A model generated the notes under the pieces. That model saw nothing but the letters and a program-made list of their open reading frames with translations. It made no database searches and was not told the DNA's origin. Positions 58,478 to 64,000 of a DNA stretch of 64,000 nt are shown in pieces (within the stretch, counting starts at the first letter, position 1; every line of letters begins with the position of its first letter). The stretch spans positions 44,435 through 108,434 of the forward strand of contig CAWJLP010000008.1 of the NCBI GenBank assembly GCA_963843745.1. Direction: 5' to 3'. The DNA comes from Trebonia sp963843745 (GTDB taxonomy: Bacteria; Actinomycetota; Actinomycetes; Streptosporangiales; Streptosporangiaceae). The translations under genes were made by a program, and so were the position numbers.

Positions 58478-59413
58478 GTGGCGGATCGCGGACGATGGCT
58501 GGACGCGCTGGCCGGGGTCGTGCCGGTCGTGCCGACGATCTTCCACGACGACGAGACCGTTGACCTGGACGGCACGGCGCGGGTCGCGGACTACCTGATC
58601 GACGCGGGGGTCGACGGGATGTGCCTGCTCGCCAACTACTCGGAGCAGTTCTCGCTGACCGACGCGGAACGCGACGCGATCGTCCCCCTGCTGCTGGAGC
58701 GCGTCGCTGGACGGCGTCCGGTGGTCGTCACCACCAGCCACTACAGCGTCCGGGTCGCCGCCGCGCGCAGCCGCGCCGCGCAGGACATGGGCGCGTCGAT
58801 GGTGATGCTCATGCCGCCGTTCTTCGGCGCCACGCTCACCGTCCCCGGGCCCGCGGTGATTGAGTACTTCAAGCGGGTGGCGGACGCGATCGACATCCCG
58901 ATCATGGTCCAGGACGCGCCCTTGTCGGCGACGCCGCTGCCGGCCAGCCTGCTGATCAACCTGGTCCGGCAGGTGCCCCAGGTGCAGTACGCCAAGGTCG
59001 AGGTGCCGCAGGCCGCGGACAAGCTGCACGCGCTGGTCAGCGCCCTCGGCGGCAGCCTGCCCGGCCCCTTCGACGGCGAAGAATCCGTCACCCTGATCCC
59101 CGACCTGGACGCCGGGGCCACGGGCACCATGCCGAGTTCCATGGTCCCCGCCGAACTCGGCCAGATCGTCCGCCGCTACCTGTCCGGCGACCGGGCCGGG
59201 GCCGTGAGCGCCTATGAAGGCCTGCTGCCGCTCATTCACTTCGAGAACCGCCAGTGCGGCCTGCGCGCGCAGAAGATCCTGCTGGCCGAGGGCGGCATCG
59301 TCGCCTCGGACCGCACTCGCGCACCGCTCGGCCCGGTGTCGCCAAGGACCCGCCGCGGCCTGCTCGAACTGGCGAAAGCCCGCGATCCGCTGATCCTCCG
59401 CTGGGCCCGCTAG
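58478..59413 (+). CDS. DapA/NAL-family Schiff-base aldolase
   Basis: A 311-residue TIM-barrel lyase: VVPVVPTIFHDDETVDLDGT at the N-terminus and the active Lys in VQYAKVEVPQA. The GTTGE motif of true dihydrodipicolinate synthase is replaced by ANYSEQF, so it is likely a different aldolase or dehydratase (for example a keto-deoxy sugar acid enzyme). GTG 58478 is used; the ribosome site is weak. It lies divergent from gatC with 85 bases between. Confidence 0.8.
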   Translation: MADRGRWLDALAGVVPVVPTIFHDDETVDLDGTARVADYLIDAGVDGMCLLANYSEQFSLTDAERDAIVPLLLERVAGRRPVVVTTSHYSVRVAAARSRAAQDMGASMVMLMPPFFGATLTVPGPAVIEYFKRVADAIDIPIMVQDAPLSATPLPASLLINLVRQVPQVQYAKVEVPQAADKLHALVSALGGSLPGPFDGEESVTLIPDLDAGATGTMPSSMVPAELGQIVRRYLSGDRAGAVSAYEGLLPLIHFENRQCGLRAQKILLAEGGIVASDRTRAPLGPVSPRTRRGLLELAKARDPLILRWAR

Positions 59414-59448
59414 CCGGCCTTCGGGTCGGTACCGGTCCGCTCAGCCAT

Positions 59449-59541
59449 CTTCGTATCACTTTTCGCCCCTGAAATCGGGGCAAATCGGACAGCAAAGGGG
59501 CCGAAAGTGATACGAAGTTGGGAAAAGGGCGGAAAGTGATA
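59449..59541. repeat. Large inverted repeat plus a third partial arm between convergent genes
   Basis: 59449-59469 (CTTCGTATCACTTTTCGCCC and C) pairs with 59497-59517, 19 of 21 positions, with a smaller GCCCC/GGGGC hairpin within. GAAAGTGATAC from the right arm is repeated again at 59531-59541 beside the ligA stop. It may be a bidirectional terminator or repeat element. Confidence 0.65.
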
Positions 59542-59542
59542 C

Positions 59543-61675
59543 CTAGATGGCCGTCTCTGGGATGGCGGGGACCGCGTCGGGGCCGTGGGTTAGCAGCGCG
59601 CGGAAGGCGTCCTCGTCGAGGATGGGGACGCCCAGCTCCACCGCCTTGTCGTACTTCGAGCCCGCGTTTTCCCCTGCCACCACGAAGTTCGTCTTCTTCG
59701 ACACCGAAGACGACACCTTACCGCCGGCCGCGCGGACCGCCTCGGCCGCCTCGTCCCTGGTCAGGCCGGGGAGCGTGCCGGTGATCACCACCGTCACGCC
59801 CGCGAGCAGCCGGGACGACGCCGCGGACGGATCGAATCCCGGCGTCGCCAGCTGGACTCCCGCCGCCCGCCACTTGTCGACGATCGCGACGTGCCAGTCG
59901 ACGGTGAACCACTCCACGACCGAGGCGGCGATCGTCGGTCCGACGCCGTCCACGATCGCCAGCGCGTCCACGGACGCGGACGCGATCTCGTCCACGGAGC
60001 CGAACGCGTCGGCCAGCGCCCGCGCCGCGGTCGGCCCCACGTGCCTGATCGACAGCGCGACGAGCACCCGCCACAGCGGCCGGGTCTTGGCCTCGTCCAG
60101 GTTCATCATCAGCATGCGGGCGTTGACCTTGAGGCCGCCGGCCTTGTTCACGAAGAACGCGCAGGTCCCGAGCTTCTCCGCGGTCAGCGCGAACAGATCG
60201 CCCTCGTCCGCCACGAGCCCGCAGTCGAGCAGCGCGACGACCGCTTCGTAGCCGAGCACCTCGATGTCGAGCGCGCTGCGCGACGCCAGGTGAAACAGCC
60301 GCTCGCGCAGTTGCGCGGGGCACGACACGGTGTTCGGGCAGCGCCAGTCGACCTCGCCCTCGTCCCTGGCGAGCCGCGTGCCGCATGCCGGGCACTCGAC
60401 GGGAAAGACGAACTCCCGCTCGTCGCCGGTGCGCAGCTCCGTCACCGGGCCCACGACCTCGGGAATGACCTCGCCGGCCTTGCGCAGGATCACCATGTCG
60501 CCAATGAGCACACCCTTGCGCTTGACCTCGTCCTCGTTGTGCAAGGTCGCCCGGTCGACGGTGGACCCGCTGACCTTGACCGGTTCCATCACCGCGTACG
60601 GGGTGACCCGCCCCGTGCGGCCGACGTTGACCCTGATGTCAAGCAGCCGGGTGTTCACCTCTTCCGGCGGGTACTTATAGGCGATCGCCCACCGCGGCGC
60701 CCTGCTGGTCGCGCCCATCGCGCGCTGCACCTCGAGCGGGTCGATCTTCACGACCACGCCGTCGATCTCGTACGGCGTCTCGTGCCGGTGCGCCGGGTCG
60801 GAGTAGTACTCGATGTAGGCCTTGACCTCATCAAGGGCGGAAAAGACCTTGTACCGGTCACTGACCGGCAGCCCCCATTCGCGCAGCCGCTCGTACCAGC
60901 CCGACTGGCTGTCAGGCGCGCCTTCCAGGTGCCCCGCCTCGCTCGGCCCGGCGGCGGTCCCGCTGATCTCGCCGCCTCCCGAGCCCACCACCCGGCCGAT
61001 GCCGTGCACGATCGCGTCGAGGCCGCGGGATGCGGTCACCCGTGGGTCCTTCTGCCGGAGCGAGCCCGCCCCCGCGTTCCGCGGGTTGGCGAAGGCCGGC
61101 TTGCCGGCTTCCTGCAGCGACTCGTTCAGCCGCTCGAACGCCGCCGCGGGCAGGAACACCTCGCCGCGGACCTCGAGCACGTCGGGCACCCCTGGTCCGC
61201 TGAGCCGGTCGGGAACCGACTCGATCGTGCGGACGTTCAGCGTCACGTCCTCGCCGGTCCGCCCGTCCCCGCGGGTCGCGGCGCGCGCCAGCCGGCCCCG
61301 CTCGTACACCAGGTCGATCGCCAGCCCGTCGATCTTCAGCTCGCACAGGTAGGGGCCGGCGCCGCCGAGCCTGGCGGCCCGGTCGGCCCAGGCGGCGAAC
61401 TCCTCCTCGGAGAACACGTTGTCCAGGCTGAGCAGCCGCTCCAAGTGCTCCACCGGCGTGAACAGGGTGGACAGCCCGCCGCCCACGTTCTGCGTCGGCG
61501 AGTCCGGGGTGCGCAGCTCGGGGAACTGCTCCTCGAGCGCTTCCAGCGACCGCATGTCCGTGTCGTACTCGATGTCGGCGATCGTCGGCGCGTCGAGGAC
61601 GTAGTACCGGTACTGCGCGTCGCGCAGCTTCTCGCTCAGCTCCGCGTGCCGCCGCCGCGCCTCGTCCAGTTCCAT
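59543..61675 (-). CDS. ligA: NAD+-dependent DNA ligase
   Basis: A 710-residue LigA: Ia domain, adenylation domain with the nucleophilic Lys114 in CELKIDGLAID, OB-fold, a four-Cys zinc finger (CPACG and CPNTVSC), helix-hairpin-helix repeats and a terminal BRCT domain (LLAGVTVVITGTLPGLTRDE). A 20-residue-class Ser/Gly/Glu-rich insertion lies between HGIGRVVGSGGG and QSGWYERLREW. ATG 61675 lies inside the end of the upstream gene (40-base overlap). It seals nicks in replication and repair. Confidence 0.95.
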   Translation of the reverse strand: MELDEARRRHAELSEKLRDAQYRYYVLDAPTIADIEYDTDMRSLEALEEQFPELRTPDSPTQNVGGGLSTLFTPVEHLERLLSLDNVFSEEEFAAWADRAARLGGAGPYLCELKIDGLAIDLVYERGRLARAATRGDGRTGEDVTLNVRTIESVPDRLSGPGVPDVLEVRGEVFLPAAAFERLNESLQEAGKPAFANPRNAGAGSLRQKDPRVTASRGLDAIVHGIGRVVGSGGGEISGTAAGPSEAGHLEGAPDSQSGWYERLREWGLPVSDRYKVFSALDEVKAYIEYYSDPAHRHETPYEIDGVVVKIDPLEVQRAMGATSRAPRWAIAYKYPPEEVNTRLLDIRVNVGRTGRVTPYAVMEPVKVSGSTVDRATLHNEDEVKRKGVLIGDMVILRKAGEVIPEVVGPVTELRTGDEREFVFPVECPACGTRLARDEGEVDWRCPNTVSCPAQLRERLFHLASRSALDIEVLGYEAVVALLDCGLVADEGDLFALTAEKLGTCAFFVNKAGGLKVNARMLMMNLDEAKTRPLWRVLVALSIRHVGPTAARALADAFGSVDEIASASVDALAIVDGVGPTIAASVVEWFTVDWHVAIVDKWRAAGVQLATPGFDPSAASSRLLAGVTVVITGTLPGLTRDEAAEAVRAAGGKVSSSVSKKTNFVVAGENAGSKYDKAVELGVPILDEDAFRALLTHGPDAVPAIPETAI

Positions 61676-62706
61676 AACGCCAGCTCCCCCATCATCTCCG
61701 GCAGGATGCGCGCCGCCTCCCGCACCCACCGCAGCGCCTCGCGCGCCTGCGCGGGCGAGGCGCCGGCGAGCCCGCACGCGGGCGTGACCACGACCTGCCG
61801 CGCGCAGTCGCCCGGCGGCAGCGACGTCCTCCGCCATACCTCCGCGACGGCCCGGGCGGTATCGGCGGGAGTCACCCCGGGACGTTCCGGATAATCGAAG
61901 CCGGACAGGGCGCCGACCAGCAGCCCCTTGCCCGCCTCAGCCGCCGTCGCGAGCTCGTCGTAATCGGTGTTCCGCAGCAGGCTCGCGTCAAAGGAGACCG
62001 CGTCCGCTCCGGCGCTCAGGATTATCCCGAACGGAAGGTTGCGACTGCAGCAGTGCACCGCCGTGTACCTTCCGGGGGCGGCGAGCACTTGGCGGAGTCT
62101 CTCCCGCAGCACCTCCTCGTCCACCGGGCGGACACGGGACAGGCCGCTGGCGGTCGGCACCCCGCCCCCGGCGACCGCGGGCAGCGCGGGCTCGTCCAGC
62201 TGGACGATGATCGTCGCCCCCGGGATCCGCTTCGCGACGTCGGCGACGTGCGCGGCGACGCCTTCGGCCAGCGACGTCGCCAGGTCGGCGACCAGCCCGG
62301 GGTCCGCGAGCGCCGGGTTCAGCGAGCGGGGCTGCTCGAGGGTCGCGGCGAGCGTCCACGGCCCGGCGACCTGCACCTTCAGCAGGCCTTGGTAGCCGTC
62401 CAGGACCTCCTCCATCGCGTCGAGGTCGGAGGAGAGCAGGCCGCGGGCGCGGCGCAGGTCGCGGCCGGGGCGCTCGGCGATCCGCCAGCCGCGCGGGGTG
62501 ACTTCGACGGGGATGTCCACGAGCATTGCGGCGGTCCGCCCGGTCAGGTCCGCCCCTGGCCCGCGCGCCGGGAGCTCGGCAAGGTGCGGGAGGTCGGGCA
62601 GTTCGCCGGCGATGATCCGGGCCGCCTCCATCGGGTCCCCGCCGGGCATCGACCCGATCCCGGTCGCGGTGCCCTCCTGCCACGGAAATGCCTGCTGCTG
62701 CGCCAC
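61636..62706 (-). CDS. Methionine-synthase-like (MetE C-domain family) protein
   Basis: A 356-residue single-barrel protein of the cobalamin-independent methionine synthase/UROD-like fold: ATGIGSMPGGDPMEAARIIA, IVQLDEPALPAVAGG, YTAVHCCSRNLPFGII (zinc-site His-x-Cys motif) and VVTPACGLAGASP with the second Cys. Only the catalytic half of MetE is present, as in the mycobacterial gene next to ligA. Methyl donor and true activity are uncertain. GTG 62706 is used; earlier codons belong to a hairpin region. Confidence 0.85.
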   Translation of the reverse strand: MAQQQAFPWQEGTATGIGSMPGGDPMEAARIIAGELPDLPHLAELPARGPGADLTGRTAAMLVDIPVEVTPRGWRIAERPGRDLRRARGLLSSDLDAMEEVLDGYQGLLKVQVAGPWTLAATLEQPRSLNPALADPGLVADLATSLAEGVAAHVADVAKRIPGATIIVQLDEPALPAVAGGGVPTASGLSRVRPVDEEVLRERLRQVLAAPGRYTAVHCCSRNLPFGIILSAGADAVSFDASLLRNTDYDELATAAEAGKGLLVGALSGFDYPERPGVTPADTARAVAEVWRRTSLPPGDCARQVVVTPACGLAGASPAQAREALRWVREAARILPEMMGELALWNWTRRGGGTRS

Positions 62707-62761
62707 AACGTCGAGCTTAGCCGGGCGCGTGCCCCAGGTCGCGGACGCGCCGCGCACGTCA

Positions 62762-62800
62762 GCGGTCCCCGGGCTCCTTGGACTGGAGCCCGGGGACCGC
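62762..62800. terminator. Strong G+C hairpin upstream of the MetE-like gene
   Basis: Perfect 16-bp arms GCGGTCCCCGGGCTCC (62762-62777) and GGAGCCCGGGGACCGC (62785-62800) around TTGGACT. It lies 47 bases past the stop of the small-membrane-protein operon and 56 bases before the MetE-like GTG, so it may terminate the former. There is no T-run. Confidence 0.6.
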
Positions 62801-62846
62801 CTTCCCTGACGCGGCCCCCGCAGGCGCGTCAAGCTCTGCTGCCTCC

Positions 62847-63146
62847 TCAGTCGCTGCGGGCGGCTAAGTCACGGCGCCCGCCGGGCCACGGTGGCGGCGG
62901 TTCGCCGATTTCATCCGGACGTATCTGTCCTTCCCAGCCGGGCTGGTCTTCCCGGCCAGGACCGGCTGGCCACCGTGGCCGGTCCCAGTCGATGCTGTCG
63001 GCCCGGCGCGCGGCATACCGGCGCCGTGCCCCGCGGCCGCGGTGGTCGCGCATCGCGGACAGTGCCATCACGCCCAGTACTCCCGTCAAGATCCCGGCGG
63101 CGAAAAACAGGGCGACGACGCCTGCCACGATCCCGAAGCCGGTCAC
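62847..63146 (-). CDS. Small membrane protein with charged tail (99 aa)
   Basis: GTG 63146 encodes one strong hydrophobic segment (GFGIVAGVVALFFAAGILTG, about residues 3-33) followed by a basic and aromatic tail (RRYAARRADSIDWDRPRWPA) with proline-rich end. Its start overlaps the previous gene's stop by four bases (GTGA), so translation is coupled. No family is recognised. Confidence 0.6.
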   Translation of the reverse strand: MTGFGIVAGVVALFFAAGILTGVLGVMALSAMRDHRGRGARRRYAARRADSIDWDRPRWPAGPGREDQPGWEGQIRPDEIGEPPPPWPGGRRDLAARSD

Positions 63147-63400
63147 CGGAGGGACTCCCGCCGCAGCACTCTGCCTTCCTCGTCGAATTCGAACGCCCGC
63201 TCCGGCCTGGCGCCCCGGACCCAGACCCCGAGCAGCCGCCGCGCCCCCTTGCACGCCGGGTCCGGTGCCTCGCCCCACAGGGAGTAGAGCCGGTCCTCAC
63301 GCCGCGAAGCGAACGAGACGACGAGCACGATCCCGATCGCGATGCCGAGGATGAAGACGCCCAGGATCCCCATCCCCGCTGCCACTTCTATGCTGCTCAT
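63143..63400 (-). CDS. Small membrane protein (85 aa), first of a pair
   Basis: ATG 63400 with GAGGCTGGGG upstream encodes MSSIEVAAGMGILGVFILGI and IGIVLVVSFASRRED (one membrane helix), then a soluble part LYSLWGEAPDPACKGARRLL ending in FEFDEEGRVLRRES. Overlap with the downstream gene indicates an operon. The pair lies upstream of the MetE-like and ligA genes on the same strand; role unknown. Confidence 0.65.
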   Translation of the reverse strand: MSSIEVAAGMGILGVFILGIAIGIVLVVSFASRREDRLYSLWGEAPDPACKGARRLLGVWVRGARPERAFEFDEEGRVLRRESLR

Positions 63401-63896
63401 CCCCAGCCTCCCGTCCGCCGGATGTTGCATACCACCTGGTAGGACTAGGTGTCTTGCCTAGCTCATACGACTCAGATGATCCATCTGGGTCATACCTACC
63501 TTTGGTACATCTAGGCGTCCCCGATTAGATAACCATCGAAACCCAACCGTAGGCAGTATCCGTCTGGTTCTATCTATATGTCTCATTCCATTGGTTGGGA
63601 TGATTAGTACAGGACGGTCGCGTCTCTCCAGAGCCTGCCGCTCGTCCAGGTCTGCGGAGCTGGTTCAATCGGGCGATCTTGCTGCCGGACCGTTGGTCGC
63701 TCGGCGGCTCGAGAGTTGACCTGGACAGGGAGTTTCTGATATATCTGACCAGCCGGACCGTCCAAGCCATCCCAACCTTTGGGACTGATGGTAACGATTT
63801 TGCGACTGCTCGGCGGGTATAACCAGGCAGTGCCAAAGAGTCTGATGAACTTGGCTGCAAGGATCGTCGGGCTTGTTGGTACCTATGGGAGGTGTT
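63401..63896. other. A+T-richer spacer between small-protein operon and GntR gene
   Basis: About 500 bases of clearly lower G+C than the rest of the window. No gene is supported. Short inverted repeats are visible, for example CTAGGTGTCTTGCCTAG at 63445-63461, and repeated TCTGG and CCATC words, which may be regulatory sites for the divergent genes. Confidence 0.5.
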
Positions 63897-64000
63897 ATGG
63901 CTCAGCGACCGATGTACCAGCAGATCGCGGAAGATTTGCGGGCTCAGATCGAGTCCGGAGCCCTCGCGCCGGGCGCTCAGCTGCCGACCGAGCTTGAGCT
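63897..64000 (+). CDS. GntR-family regulator, 3'-truncated by window edge
   Basis: ATG 63897, after GGGAGG, reads MAQRPMYQQIAEDLRAQIES and GALAPGAQLPTELEL, the start of the GntR winged helix (the YQQIAEDLRAQIESG and LPTE motifs). The rest lies beyond the window. The short distance to the A+T-rich spacer suggests autoregulation from there. Confidence 0.85.
   Translation, partial: MAQRPMYQQIAEDLRAQIESGALAPGAQLPTELE

Noticed and set aside
1..64000. tRNA or rRNA genes
   Set aside because: No cloverleaf-like stretch with a T-loop GTTCRANYC and matching acceptor ends was found by reading, and no rRNA core motif is visible.

Overview
This is a high-G+C (about 70% by eye) actinobacterial chromosome segment. 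A filamentous or Streptosporangiales-like lineage is my best guess from the regulator and permease families and from dense dispersed repeats; it is not proven. The right end keeps the actinobacterial block of methionine-synthase-like gene, ligA, gatC, gatA and gatB (as I recall it from Mycobacterium), and there is an actinobacterial-type acyl-CoA carboxylase beta/epsilon pair. There are no rRNA or tRNA genes and no CRISPR array that I can see.

Layout. 0-3.6 kb: tail of a TPR protein, an anti-sigma-type ATPase, a decayed replication-relaxation remnant, a PRC-barrel gene with a small membrane protein, and repeat-bearing spacers. 3.6-6.8 kb: an envelope-stress set of response regulator, histidine kinase and HtrA-like protease (MprAB-PepD layout). 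7-10.2 kb: stress and membrane genes (DksA/TraR zinc finger, DedA, SMR exporter, general stress protein, TerC). 10.1-13.9 kb: a graveyard of gene fragments (CPA antiporter, hydrogenase-4/Mrp-like subunit, DUF885, GcvT-like, LacI) surrounding an intact HigBA toxin-antitoxin pair. 14-16.2 kb: DUF899, DUF2182, ArsR and AHSA1 genes with a well-formed promoter/operator. 16.4-19.2 kb: hydrolase and a two-gene operon of related acidic proteins. 19.2-24.1 kb: a broken FAD oxidoreductase, then a 3.2-kb stretch bounded by 71-bp direct copies of the acyl-CoA dehydrogenase 3' end, carrying a membrane protein, an amber-interrupted YCII gene and a DinB gene; the acyl-CoA dehydrogenase itself reads with a frameshift. 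24.1-30.5 kb: purE and purK, an HTH membrane protein, an NCS1 permease, GtrA. 30.5-32.2 kb: a second two-component system. 32.3-32.7 and 44.2-44.6 kb: two intergenic arrays of related, covarying hairpins. 32.7-44.2 kb: LysR/MFS, HMG-CoA lyase, enoyl-CoA hydratase, a PH-domain protein, a DUF559 gene flanked by near-perfect 46-50-nt palindromes, monooxygenase-like proteins, birA, alaX, and an MFS pump with its XRE/MmyB regulator. 44.7-50.4 kb: ppc, pccB, a NYN-domain gene and accE. 50.5-55 kb: a cupin, HpcH aldolase, extradiol dioxygenase and ketopantoate-reductase-like cluster, then a solitary C5-cytosine methyltransferase. 55-64 kb: gatB/A/C, a DapA-family gene, ligA, a MetE-like gene, two small membrane proteins and the start of a GntR regulator.

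How the genes work together. Several catabolic and anaplerotic functions co-occur: acyl-CoA dehydrogenase, enoyl-CoA hydratase and HMG-CoA lyase (leucine/fatty acid oxidation), biotin carboxylase beta/epsilon with BirA, and PEP carboxylase. The less ordinary content is structural: several dispersed palindrome families, G-rich elements that have entered coding regions, and many truncated or frameshifted genes. Some of the frameshifts could be assembly or base-calling errors, and reads should settle that first.
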